Shown here: positions 1-7,742 of the stretch, piece after piece | Position numbering within the stretch: the stretch's first letter is position 1 | Layout: each line of letters begins with the position of its first letter | Assembly: GCA_964475245.1 (NCBI GenBank) | Contig: CAYYVV010000003.1 | Span: 1 to 64,000, forward strand | Reading direction: 5' to 3' | Length of the DNA stretch: 64,000 bases | Source: JALYGJ01 sp964475245 | GTDB taxonomy: Bacteria; Chloroflexota; Limnocylindria; Limnocylindrales; CSP1-4 | Translations under genes and position numbers: made by a program | Notes under the pieces: generated by a model | What the model was told of the DNA's origin: nothing | Database searches by the model: none | Seen by the model: the letters and a program-made list of their open reading frames with translations, nothing else

Positions 1-2
1 CT

Positions 3-698
3 ACGAATGCCGAGTGCGATGGGCTCCAAACAAACAACACATGGACAACACGTCTGAAAAGTGGCGTTCCTTCGCCGTATGTGACATATGCCGGCGCGAC
101 GATCAACTACATCAACTACACGCTGTGCCACGGCAACGGGCTCTCTGATCCCATCCAGAGTTCATCAAGTGCGTGGATCAGCGTGGAGGGGCCAGGATCA
201 TCGGACATCGTACAAATTGGTGTGATCAAGTGCAACTCGATTGCCTCGGTATGCGGAAACAACATGGATGAAGACCAGGTCGACTGGTTCTATGCGTGGG
301 GCGTGGACGGCGACCCATTCAAGCAGCCATGGGCCAACCGCATTGGTTTGGCCGATGGCTACACGCACCGTTACACCGTTTATCTGTCCAGCGGCAGTTG
401 GATATTTAGCATCGATGGGACCACGAAGAAGACTCTGAGCGATTCATGGCGCAGCTGGCATGCCGTGCGATCGGAGGAGGCAGTCGAGATCCACAATGAG
501 GGCGATCAGCTCGGAGGAACATCTTCGAACAAGCAAACATTTCGAGGGGCGGTGTACAAGATCGGATCCAGTGGCACTCTGTACAGTGATTACGGCAATG
601 TCTTTAAGTCGGGCCACTGCTATCCGTGGGTGAATTGGACACAGCTCAGTTATGCTGACTATGACGTCTGGACGAACAACTCGCATGGCGACTGTTAA
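3..698 (+). CDS. Partial secreted protein, possibly glutamic-peptidase (G1)-like fold
   Basis: The frame is open from the left edge of the window to the TAA at 696-698, so the start lies upstream; the GTG at 81 is only an internal candidate. The 231 visible residues are rich in Ser, Thr, Trp and Tyr and contain several cysteines, as in extracellular proteins. The pattern AWISVEG followed by IVQIGV, then an aromatic FYAW stretch and a later VEIHNEGDQ segment, loosely recalls the jelly-roll fold of G1 (eqolisin) peptidases, whose catalytic Gln sits in such a VQxGV strand. This is a weak resemblance and no activity is claimed. Base composition is clearly lower in GC than the window core, suggesting horizontally acquired DNA. 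The gene overlaps the next one by 14 nt. Confidence 0.7.
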   Translation, partial: TNAECDGLQTNNTWTTRLKSGVPSPYVTYAGATINYINYTLCHGNGLSDPIQSSSSAWISVEGPGSSDIVQIGVIKCNSIASVCGNNMDEDQVDWFYAWGVDGDPFKQPWANRIGLADGYTHRYTVYLSSGSWIFSIDGTTKKTLSDSWRSWHAVRSEEAVEIHNEGDQLGGTSSNKQTFRGAVYKIGSSGTLYSDYGNVFKSGHCYPWVNWTQLSYADYDVWTNNSHGDC

Positions 699-1080
699 GG
701 CCGGGATCGCTCTCGCATTCGCGATCGGTGCCACGCTCGCGGCGGCTGGATGCGACGGCGGCGGGTCTCCGCGCGCCGCCATGATCAACGTAGTCAACGG
801 CACGCATTCCGACGCCACGATTGCCTGGCAATCAGACGGGCCGCTGGGCCTCCCGTTTTTCGGGTCTAGCGGGACTGATCCGATCGCTGGATGTGGTAGC
901 TATGGCAGGAGTTTCGGGCCAGGACGCACGTCCGTCGCGATCTCAGAGAACGGGAGATCTCTGACGGTAGTCATGGAAGGCAGCGACGAGAACCCAGTCG
1001 CCAAGGCGGTGCTCATCTCTGGCAACGGCGAGGTTGTAGAGGTCGAACCTGGCGCCCTGCCATCGGTTCCCTGCGGGTAG
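685..1080 (+). CDS. Small putative lipoprotein
   Basis: 131 residues from the ATG at 685. The start was chosen because it places a short basic N-terminus and a hydrophobic stretch directly before the lipobox-like LAAAGC, giving a lipidated cysteine near residue 22. An upstream ATG at 652 would add 11 residues that spoil the signal peptide. The mature part begins with a Gly/Ser-rich linker and continues as about 100 residues with beta-strand-like alternation (MINVVNG, TIAWQSDG, TSVAISENG). No family was recognised. It overlaps the end of the secreted-protein gene by 14 nt, so the two are probably co-transcribed. Confidence 0.6.
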   Translation: MATVKAGIALAFAIGATLAAAGCDGGGSPRAAMINVVNGTHSDATIAWQSDGPLGLPFFGSSGTDPIAGCGSYGRSFGPGRTSVAISENGRSLTVVMEGSDENPVAKAVLISGNGEVVEVEPGALPSVPCG

Positions 1081-1274
1081 CCGCACGAGGGCGCGAAGCT
1101 AGCCGCTGTTCGAAGTGGCACACAACCGCAGCGTGCATCGGCGGCGGATGCTCGCAGGTGCACGCTGCGGAAATGGCGTGAGCTGCAACTCGCGATATTC
1201 GATAACGCGTGCTAACAGATGCGGCACCACCGAAGCTGCGACTGCTAACGCGATGTCGTGTGCTCGCGTCCCGC

Positions 1275-1737
1275 TCAACTCGCCCGTTGATCTGCACGAC
1301 CAAACAACTGACCGTGCACTGAGAACCACAGGCCTTTGACGCTAGGCGCCCAGTACGCCGACTCCGCGAGCAATACGAAGCTGAAACGAAGAAGTGGGTC
1401 GGTTCCCTTGGACGGCTGCAACTCAATGTACCCCTTCCAGCCGCTGTCAAAGTCGAACACCATGTCCATAACGGTAGGCAAGCTAATCGGGCTGGAACTA
1501 GTTCGGCAAGATCGTCCATTGACTTGTCGCCCGTGGCCGATGGAGCCAGTCGTGAAGGCCAGCAGACTGCCCGCGATCGACGCTGATACGGCGGTGCCGG
1601 TCGGATCATATCCGACGATTTGCCTGACGGCGCCGGGCATCAGATCGTAGACATATAGCTGGGCACGACCGTCCCACCAAGCGACAAAACGATCACCGAC
1701 GGAGGGATAAAAGGGCGATCCAATCAATGTCCGGTGT
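1275..1737 (-). pseudogene. Truncated beta-propeller-like gene fragment
   Basis: The minus-strand frame is open here and encodes about 150 residues. One blade looks like a TolB/WD40-type propeller: SVGDRFVAWWDGRAQLYVYDL is followed by residues resembling the next strand. The reading frame continues upstream only into the tRNA-remnant DNA at 1791-1818, whose antisense translation is not protein-like, so the 5' part of the gene seems to have been cut off there. This is best read as the 3' remnant of a gene broken when an element integrated. An alternative is that the open frame is accidental; the propeller-like stretch argues against that but covers only about 60 residues. Confidence 0.35.
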
Positions 1738-1818
1738 CCGGCACACGCACTTGCGAACCGTAAGGACACCGGGGACGTAGACAAAACCCCAAAGGTTCGA
1801 ATCCTTTTTCGCCAGCCA
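1731..1818 (+). other. tRNA 3'-end remnant with adjacent inverted repeat (candidate att site)
   Basis: Positions 1791-1818 have the form of a tRNA T-arm plus acceptor end: stem AAAGG (1791-1795), loop TTCGAAT, stem CCTTT (1803-1807), acceptor strand TTCGCCA, then G and CCA. No D-arm or convincing anticodon arm precedes it. Directly upstream, CCGGTGTCC (1731-1739) and GGACACCGG (1764-1772) form a perfect 9-bp inverted repeat with a 24-nt spacer. tRNA 3' ends are standard integration sites for tyrosine-recombinase elements, so this looks like an attachment-site scar. No integrase is present in the window. Confidence 0.5.
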
Positions 1819-1996
1819 ACTTTCCACGCGTGGAACGGGCCTTTGTGGTCCGACAACACGGTGACTGCGACGCGTCCGTGTAGCCACTTCTGTAGCCATC
1901 GCGCAGAATGCAGGCCGAAACACGGCCTAGCGGGCGGCGAGAAGGCTGTCCATTGGGAGCGTGGATCGGCGCCGTAGGGACGCAGCTGGACGCTTG

Positions 1997-2060
1997 TGGC
2001 GTGTGGCTACCCTGACTCTGGATCAGGGGATTGAAGGTTCGAATCCTTCCTCGCCAGCCA
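1997..2060 (+). other. tRNA-Gln(CUG) remnant: 3' half intact, D-arm missing
   Basis: Positions 2011-2060 match the 3' two thirds of tRNA-Gln: anticodon stem CCTGA/TCAGG, loop CTCTGGA with anticodon CTG at 2018-2020, variable loop GGATT, T-stem GAAGG/CCTTC with loop TTCGAAT, acceptor strand CTCGCCA, discriminator G and encoded CCA. Upstream, TGGCGTG (1997-2003) could pair with six of the seven acceptor bases, but only 7 nt separate it from the anticodon stem, so there is no D-arm. This is therefore not a normal tRNA gene. It is most likely an integration scar left by an element that targeted tRNA-Gln, forming one boundary of the island to its left. Confidence 0.6.
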
Positions 2061-2399
2061 CTCCAGACCGCCCCGGTAGGCCGCATCGTTTTCTCGTGTA
2101 GCCGAAGGTGCTACGAGGCAGCCCAGCACGACATCTTCTGGTGTCGCGGCCCTGGCGCCGTAGACCTTCCGGCGGACGTGGGGTTCTCCCCGATTGCGCT
2201 TGAGGCGAAGGCCGGCGTATCACAAGGGCAAGCGCACCTGCCCGGCCGGCGCGGCGCCCCGATTGCTCTCGCGCCGGCGGTGCGCTTCCAGCTGGTCTCC
2301 TGCCTTCCGCACCCTGCCGACACGCGTCATCCTTCGGGCGTGGATGCCTCATTGCGGCTCGGTCGCCGACCGACCTTCGCGAACGTCCCGAACGACTTT
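2061..2399 (+). other. Intergenic stretch, nothing recognised
   Basis: These 339 bases hold several overlapping open frames on both strands, but their translations are Arg/Pro-rich and start or end inside the tRNA remnant. None shows a domain, signal peptide or plausible ribosome binding site. No terminator-like hairpin with a U-run was seen. Confidence 0.4.
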
Positions 2400-2921
2400 C
2401 TACGGCACGTTCTGGACCGATGAGAACTGATCGTTGGCATCGCTTCCGACGTTAGCGACCCAGGACCCGGCGACCCACTGCCACGCCGGTCCCGAGTAAC
2501 TGATGTCCTTCCACCACTTTGGGTGCCCGCTATTGAGACTCTTGAATGAACTTATCCTGTCATTCCATCCAATTGAACCCAGATCTGATATTGGATCTGC
2601 CGTTGTGAACGACGCTCCCCCGAAGTTGATGTCTGCGAAGAAGGTTACGTAGTTCACGCTCAAGTCAGAGGCAGGTGACATCTCCCGCTGCGCGTCGATC
2701 GTGCGGCGCAGGCTGGCATCGCGCTCGGCCTGACTATCGAAACAGAGGATCGTGGACCCGAGCGCATTGTGACAGTGATGCTGGGCCACTCTCGATAGCG
2801 GTATTTCCTTTCCATGAAAGAACGCGATTTGTCGCGGCGAGTTACTCGCCGCAGCGTTGTTCGCGCTGAATGCAGCAACGAGAATTGAAAGAATCAGGGC
2901 GGCGCGGGTATGACGAGTCAT
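2400..2921 (-). CDS. Secreted beta/gamma-crystallin-like protein
   Basis: 173 residues with a clear N-terminal signal peptide (MTRHTRAALILSILVAAFSA, cleavage probably after NNAAA near residue 25). The C-terminal half contains a crystallin-type Greek-key motif: VTFFADINFGGASF near residues 91-104, then a GWNDRISSFK segment about 20 residues later. This is the Y/F-x-D-x-x-F-G-G plus W-N-D-x-I-S-S arrangement seen in microbial beta/gamma-crystallin domains and in streptomycete peptidase inhibitor I36 proteins. Calcium binding through the N/D-D-x-x-S-S motif is expected for that family. Gene composition is less GC-rich than its downstream neighbours, fitting the island on the left. It stands alone, with no operon partner. 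Confidence 0.7.
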   Translation of the reverse strand: MTRHTRAALILSILVAAFSANNAAASNSPRQIAFFHGKEIPLSRVAQHHCHNALGSTILCFDSQAERDASLRRTIDAQREMSPASDLSVNYVTFFADINFGGASFTTADPISDLGSIGWNDRISSFKSLNSGHPKWWKDISYSGPAWQWVAGSWVANVGSDANDQFSSVQNVP

Positions 2922-3038
2922 GCGCGTACCGTCTCGTCGTCATGAGGCGACCAGTATCCGGATGAACCCGATCCGATAGCATGGGAGAACCCTTGACGGG
3001 CAGCACCCGCAAGCCGGGCACAGAGACGAGGGGCGGCG

Positions 3039-4424
3039 ATGAGCCTGGCGGAGCGGACCCTCGGTCCGCGTCATCTCTCGACTGTGATCAGACGCGCGCG
3101 GTATTCAGCGCTCAGGGGCCTCGGCACGGTGGCCCTCCTGCTCGTCGTGTCCTATGCCGTTGGCGTGGCGTCAGTTCTCGTGCACCTGCCGGCGCCGTTC
3201 TCCGTCAACTCTGAGCGATCAGCCGTCAGCAGCGTCACACCGGGTTCGTACGTGTGGGCCCTCCACGTCCGCGCCGGCGATGCTGTCCAGCCGTGGCCGT
3301 CCGACCAGCCGGACGTCGGGTACACGGTGGACCGCGGCGACGGAAGCACCATCAGCATCGGCGAGCGGTACGACATCGCGAGCCTCGACACGCTCGGCAT
3401 GGCCGCAGGCCTGCTGCTGCTTGCCTTCGTCGTCGTCCGCGTTGGCCTCCCTGGCGCAAGCGTCATCCTGGGCCTGTCGACCGCGGCTGCTCTCGGTCCC
3501 CTCGCGCCGGCGCTCGGCTACCCGGTGAACCTTGCGCTCGCTGTGCTGCCACCGCTCACCATTACCGCGTATCTGGCCGTGGCCGTGGTGGATCGGAATC
3601 GCCGGACGCTGATCTGGTTCGGGTTGGCCGTGACGGTTGCGGTCTTTGTGATTCTCGTGGTGGCGATGTTGAACGCCGGTTTCGGCTGGCCGTGGGATCT
3701 GCTCTACGAGCTGCCGGGACTCGCGGTGCTGCTCATCGCTTTCGCGAGCGTCTGGCCGCATCTCGTCGATCTGGCGCACGGCCCCGGCAGCAGCAACGAA
3801 CGAACACACTCGTTCATCGACGCGTTGTTTCCTATCGCGCGAGCCTCACGACTGACCGCCTCCGCCGACGAGCGGGGCAGAATTGCGACTGAAATCCACA
3901 ATGTCGTTCTGCCCTCACTGGGCCAGGCGATTCTCGAAGTCGACGCCCAGGACCCCGCTGGTCGTGAACGCTTGACTGAGGTCGTCAATGAACTGCGGCG
4001 TTCGTTGAGCGAACGCCAGACGGCAGTGCTCGATCGCGCAGGGCTCCTGGCAGCCGTGCGTGGCTACGCCGCCTCGCTCCGGGCGCACGTGGACGTCGCC
4101 GTCACTGGAACTGAAGACGGGCGATGCCGGCGCGAGGTCGAATTTGCCGCCTACCGGATTGCGCAGCTCGCACTTGTCAATGCTGTCGAACACTCGGGTG
4201 GAGACAGTATTCGTATCCAGATAGACGAATCCCGAGGCGAGCTGCGCATGACGGTGTCGGATGATGGGGTCGGGATCGGCGATGAAGCCGAGGAAGAGGC
4301 GCTGGCCCGCGGACACCTCGGCCTGGCCGACATGCGCAGGGCCGCCAGCGCTGTCGGAGCCCAGTTGACCATCACAGGCGTTGCCGACGAAGGGACGACG
4401 GTCAGCCTCTGGTGTCGGCGATGA
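3039..4424 (+). CDS. Membrane sensor histidine kinase, NarL-partner (HisKA_3) type
   Basis: 461 residues; the ATG follows a GAGGGGCGG ribosome binding site. One transmembrane helix near residues 27-47 is followed by an extracytoplasmic segment of about 65 residues, then about five further helices to residue 240. The dimerisation helix carries the phosphoacceptor in IATEIHNVVLP (His287). The ATPase domain has the N-box (ALVNAVEHSGG) and G-box (SDDGVGIG, then GHLGLADMRRA). This is the architecture of kinases that phosphorylate NarL/LuxR-type regulators. Its stop codon overlaps the start of the response-regulator gene (ATGA), so the two form a cognate pair. The stimulus is unknown; the short external loop region suggests a small or membrane-borne signal. 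Confidence 0.9.
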   Translation: MSLAERTLGPRHLSTVIRRARYSALRGLGTVALLLVVSYAVGVASVLVHLPAPFSVNSERSAVSSVTPGSYVWALHVRAGDAVQPWPSDQPDVGYTVDRGDGSTISIGERYDIASLDTLGMAAGLLLLAFVVVRVGLPGASVILGLSTAAALGPLAPALGYPVNLALAVLPPLTITAYLAVAVVDRNRRTLIWFGLAVTVAVFVILVVAMLNAGFGWPWDLLYELPGLAVLLIAFASVWPHLVDLAHGPGSSNERTHSFIDALFPIARASRLTASADERGRIATEIHNVVLPSLGQAILEVDAQDPAGRERLTEVVNELRRSLSERQTAVLDRAGLLAAVRGYAASLRAHVDVAVTGTEDGRCRREVEFAAYRIAQLALVNAVEHSGGDSIRIQIDESRGELRMTVSDDGVGIGDEAEEEALARGHLGLADMRRAASAVGAQLTITGVADEGTTVSLWCRR

Positions 4425-5050
4425 TCCGGATCCTGCTCGTGGAGGACGAGCGCGTCATACGCCAGGGTCTCGAGGAGCTGCTGTCACGACAGGAAGGGAT
4501 GTCCGTCGTCGCCGCCGTCGGTGGCGCTCAGGGCGCCCTTGACTCGATCGCGTCCGGGATGTCCGTCGACATCGTCGTCAGCGACGTGATGATCGGCGAC
4601 CAGCCAGAGGGGCTCGATCTCGCTGGCGCGCTTGGCGCACGCCACCCGTCGCCACCGGTTCTCCTGCTGAGCTCCTTCGGTGAGCCCTGGATGTACAGCG
4701 CGGCGCTGCGCGCGGGGGCACTTGGCTATGTCCTCAAGGGAGCCGGCCTGGCGGAGGTTGTTTCAGCGATCCGCAGCGTCGTCGCGGGCACTGCCGTATT
4801 TCCCGCTGCTGCCATTCGCGATCCGCTGGGCGAGCGCCAACCGTCGACGCGAGAGCGCGAGGTGATGCGCCTGGTCGCCGACGGCCTGAGCAACGGAGAG
4901 ATCGGCGGCCGGCTGGGGATCAAGGAAAAGACGGTCGAAAGCCATCTGACCCGTCTGTTCGCACGCTATGGCGTCGGGACGAGGACCGAGCTCGCGCTGC
5001 TCGCGTCGCGCCAAGGTTGGATCGGCAAGATGCTGGTCACGACCAACTAG
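4421..5050 (+). CDS. LuxR/NarL-family response regulator
   Basis: 209 residues from the ATG at 4421, which overlaps the kinase stop by 4 nt (ATGA); a GTG three codons earlier is possible. The receiver domain has the acidic pair at the end of the first strand (LLVEDE), the phosphoacceptor Asp55 in VVSDVM, the conserved switch Ser region (LLLSSFGEP) and Lys in YVLKGAG. The C-terminal helix-turn-helix is of GerE/LuxR type: STREREVMRLVADGLSN followed by IGGRLGIKEKTVESHLTRLF. It should bind DNA when phosphorylated by the upstream kinase. Targets cannot be told from sequence; the c-di-GMP phosphodiesterase genes immediately downstream, 172 nt away on the same strand, are natural candidates. Confidence 0.92.
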   Translation: MIRILLVEDERVIRQGLEELLSRQEGMSVVAAVGGAQGALDSIASGMSVDIVVSDVMIGDQPEGLDLAGALGARHPSPPVLLLSSFGEPWMYSAALRAGALGYVLKGAGLAEVVSAIRSVVAGTAVFPAAAIRDPLGERQPSTREREVMRLVADGLSNGEIGGRLGIKEKTVESHLTRLFARYGVGTRTELALLASRQGWIGKMLVTTN

Positions 5051-5222
5051 GGCTTCGGCTCGCTGCTCGCGTTGGCGCGTCCCGTCAACGTCCGGTTGAC
5101 ATTTGATGTATACCGATCCCGGAGAGGATCGCTTCGACGAGTACGGGGTCCATCAACACCAACCCTGATTCGGCCGACGGGACGGGACTCGGCGCCAAGG
5201 GCACCGACCTCGGGAATGTTCC

Positions 5223-7742
5223 ATGAGCAAGCGTTACGCCCGGGCAAGCGCGCCGGAGGCCGTCTCAAGGTCGCCAGGGTCAGCTTTCCCAGCCGTCGCT
5301 CTCGACACGACCCCCATTCCTGACGACACGACCCCCATTCCTGACGACACCCTGCCTGCGGAACTCGTCGCCAAGCTGCAGTTGTTCACGGATTTGAGCT
5401 CCGAAACCGTTGAACACATGCCCCTGGGCTTCGTTGCCCTCGATGGAGACCTGCACGTCACCTATGCCAACCCGGTAGCCCTGGGGCTGCTGGATACCGG
5501 CATGGCCGACCTCGTGGGTCGACGGCCATGGAACCTGTTCCCGGAGATCGTGGGCACGCGCTACCAGACGGTCAGAGTGTCGGCCCCGGTCGCCATCGAG
5601 TATGAGCAGCAGATCGGCCTGCGCGACCAGTGGATCGGTGTCTTCGCCTGCCCGACACAGACGGGCACCGCCGTGTTCCTGCGCGACGTAACCGAGAAGA
5701 AGCGCGCCGAGGAGACAGTCAGGCGGCTTGTGGCTCTCCTGCACGGCTCACTCGACGCGGTTCTCGACGCTGTTCTGCTGTGCTCCGCCGTGCGCGTCGA
5801 CAGTGATGCGATCGTCGATTTCAGGGTCGATTTCGCGAACTCCGTCGCCGGCGAGTTCCTCGGCCACCAGCCCGACGCGTTGATCGGGGCGCTCATGCCC
5901 GACTGGGCGCCTTCACTGCGGGGCAAGTCGTTTGTCGAGACATGCCGGGCGGTCGTCGATACGGGCGAGCCGTACGTCGAGGACAGCGTGACGTACGCGA
6001 TCCCGCATCCCGGGGGCACGGGCAGCGTCGGAACGCTCAGCATCCAGATCCTGCGCTTCAACGATGGGTTCTTCGCCACCTGGCGCGACGTGACCGAGAG
6101 CGACAGCATCCGCCGCGAGCGCGAGCTGCTCGCAGGCGTGCTCGAGCAAATGGTGGACGGGGTGGTCATCGTCGATCCGCGGGGCATCGTTACCTACGCG
6201 AATCCGGCCTTCCGAGCCGCGAACAACCTGACCACCGACGAAATCGTCGGCCAGCCCGCGGCGACAATCGCTGGAGATCTGTTCGGGCTCGGTGGCTTCG
6301 CCCACATCGAAGACGCGGCGCGTGCCGGCCGGCCGTGGCTCCATTCCATAGATCGCGTGGGCGCGGACGGCGCCCGCCAATACGAGATCGGCATGACGCC
6401 CGTACGCGATGCGGATGCCAAGGTCGTCAGCTACGTCGTCCTGGCTCGCGACGTCACGGAGCTGCGCGAGGCAGAGAACGAGGTGGCCCGCGATCTCCGC
6501 GTGCGAATTGCCCTGGCCGAGAGCGTCCACAGGGTCGCGGCCGACGCGTCGCTCGAGGAGGCCGCCCAGGCAATCTGCGATGAGCTGGTGAAGCTGCCCT
6601 TTGTGGGTGCTGCTGCGGTCGAGGCGTTCCTGGGGCCCGTCGACGTGGAGATCATCGCCCGGAGCGCGCCTGCCGATTACCCAGCGTTGTCCAGCCTGCG
6701 GCTGCCGCCCGCCCGCGCGCAGGAGGTGCGAGAGCGAGCGGCGCATGGGCCCTGGGCAGAGTACGAGGATGGCGACTCCGCCGCCAACTGGATCGGCCGA
6801 TCGCCGAGCGGCCTGAAGGCCACCGCGCACGGACCCATCGTCCACGGCAACCACGTAGGCGGCGTCCTGGTCATCGGGACCTTCGACGCAGGGTTCGCGC
6901 GCACCATGGTGGAGAAGATGCCGGGCATCGAGCTGTTCAGCGCTGCGTCGACCGCGCTGCTCGCGGATCGACTGCACCTGAGGCGTGAGCAGGCCGAGCT
7001 TCGCGTGGCACTCTCGTCGCTGCTCGCAGCGCATGCGTTCCACCCGGTATTCCAGCCGATCGTCGACCTCGTGACGAACGAAGTCGTCGGTTACGAAGCG
7101 CTCACCCGCTTCGACTCCGGTCAGCGCCCGGACCTGTGTTTCGCCGACGCATGGTCGGTCGGCCTTGGGCGCGAGCTCGAGCTTGCGACGCTCGAAGCGG
7201 CTGTGGCCGCTTCGAGAAGCCTGTCCTCGGGCGCGTGGCTCGACGTCAACATCTCACCCAGCCTTCTGGGCGATGCCGGGCGGCTCGACAAAGTGTTGCG
7301 CTCGGCCCGGCGGCCAGTGGTGATCGAGATCACCGAGCACGAGGTGATCGATGACTACGACATGGTGCGCGAGGCGATTCGCAGGCTGGGGAAGGACATT
7401 CGCGTCGCCGTCGATGACGCAGGGGCTGGCATAGCCAACTTCGGCCACATCATCGACATGCGCCCGGACTTCGTGAAGCTGGACATTGGTCTTGTTCGGC
7501 GGGTGAACGGGCACCTGGGGCGCCAGGCAATGGTCGTCGGCATGCGCCACTTCTCGCGCACCGCCGGCTGTCGGCTGGTTGCCGAGGGCATCGAGACCCG
7601 CGAAGAGGCGAACACGCTCAAGGACCTCGGCGTCGAATTCGGACAGGGTTACCTGTTCGCGCGGCCGGTGCCGGTCGACGAGCTTAGCCACGAAGCTCGT
7701 CGCGCCAGGAAGAAGTGGAACGGATGGATAGCGGCTCAGTAG
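5223..7742 (+). CDS. PAS-PAS-PAS-GAF-EAL cyclic-di-GMP phosphodiesterase (copy 1)
   Basis: 839 residues, cytoplasmic, no membrane segment. Three PAS modules lie at about 55-160, 165-300 and 300-425; each of the first two ends in an RDVT signature. A GAF-like domain covers about 430-590 and an EAL domain about 600-835. The EAL domain keeps its catalytic signatures: YEALTRF, the Asn of NIS, EITEH, DDAGAGIANF, the Lys of VKLD, EGIET and GQGYLF. It should therefore hydrolyse c-di-GMP to pGpG. No GGDEF domain is present. The N-terminus before the first PAS contains a perfect 21-bp tandem duplication. It is followed by a paralogue of the same architecture, overlapping by 19 nt. The PAS/GAF array suggests control by redox, ligand or light cues. 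Confidence 0.9.
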   Translation: MSKRYARASAPEAVSRSPGSAFPAVALDTTPIPDDTTPIPDDTLPAELVAKLQLFTDLSSETVEHMPLGFVALDGDLHVTYANPVALGLLDTGMADLVGRRPWNLFPEIVGTRYQTVRVSAPVAIEYEQQIGLRDQWIGVFACPTQTGTAVFLRDVTEKKRAEETVRRLVALLHGSLDAVLDAVLLCSAVRVDSDAIVDFRVDFANSVAGEFLGHQPDALIGALMPDWAPSLRGKSFVETCRAVVDTGEPYVEDSVTYAIPHPGGTGSVGTLSIQILRFNDGFFATWRDVTESDSIRRERELLAGVLEQMVDGVVIVDPRGIVTYANPAFRAANNLTTDEIVGQPAATIAGDLFGLGGFAHIEDAARAGRPWLHSIDRVGADGARQYEIGMTPVRDADAKVVSYVVLARDVTELREAENEVARDLRVRIALAESVHRVAADASLEEAAQAICDELVKLPFVGAAAVEAFLGPVDVEIIARSAPADYPALSSLRLPPARAQEVRERAAHGPWAEYEDGDSAANWIGRSPSGLKATAHGPIVHGNHVGGVLVIGTFDAGFARTMVEKMPGIELFSAASTALLADRLHLRREQAELRVALSSLLAAHAFHPVFQPIVDLVTNEVVGYEALTRFDSGQRPDLCFADAWSVGLGRELELATLEAAVAASRSLSSGAWLDVNISPSLLGDAGRLDKVLRSARRPVVIEITEHEVIDDYDMVREAIRRLGKDIRVAVDDAGAGIANFGHIIDMRPDFVKLDIGLVRRVNGHLGRQAMVVGMRHFSRTAGCRLVAEGIETREEANTLKDLGVEFGQGYLFARPVPVDELSHEARRARKKWNGWIAAQ
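5304..5345 (+). repeat. 21-bp perfect tandem duplication in coding sequence
   Basis: Two adjacent identical copies of a 21-bp unit (5304-5324 and 5325-5345) encode the repeated peptide TTPIPDD in the low-complexity N-terminal leader of the phosphodiesterase; a third partial copy follows. It stays in frame, so it only lengthens the leader. Likely a recent slippage event. Confidence 0.85.

Noticed and set aside
1997..2060. A complete tRNA-Gln gene
   Set aside because: The D-arm is missing and the 5' acceptor candidate has one mismatch and wrong spacing; only the 3' part is intact.
5091..5120. Promoter with TTGACA upstream of the first phosphodiesterase gene
   Set aside because: The -35-like TTGACA at 5096-5101 has no convincing -10 at 16-18 bp; the GTATAC nearby is too close.
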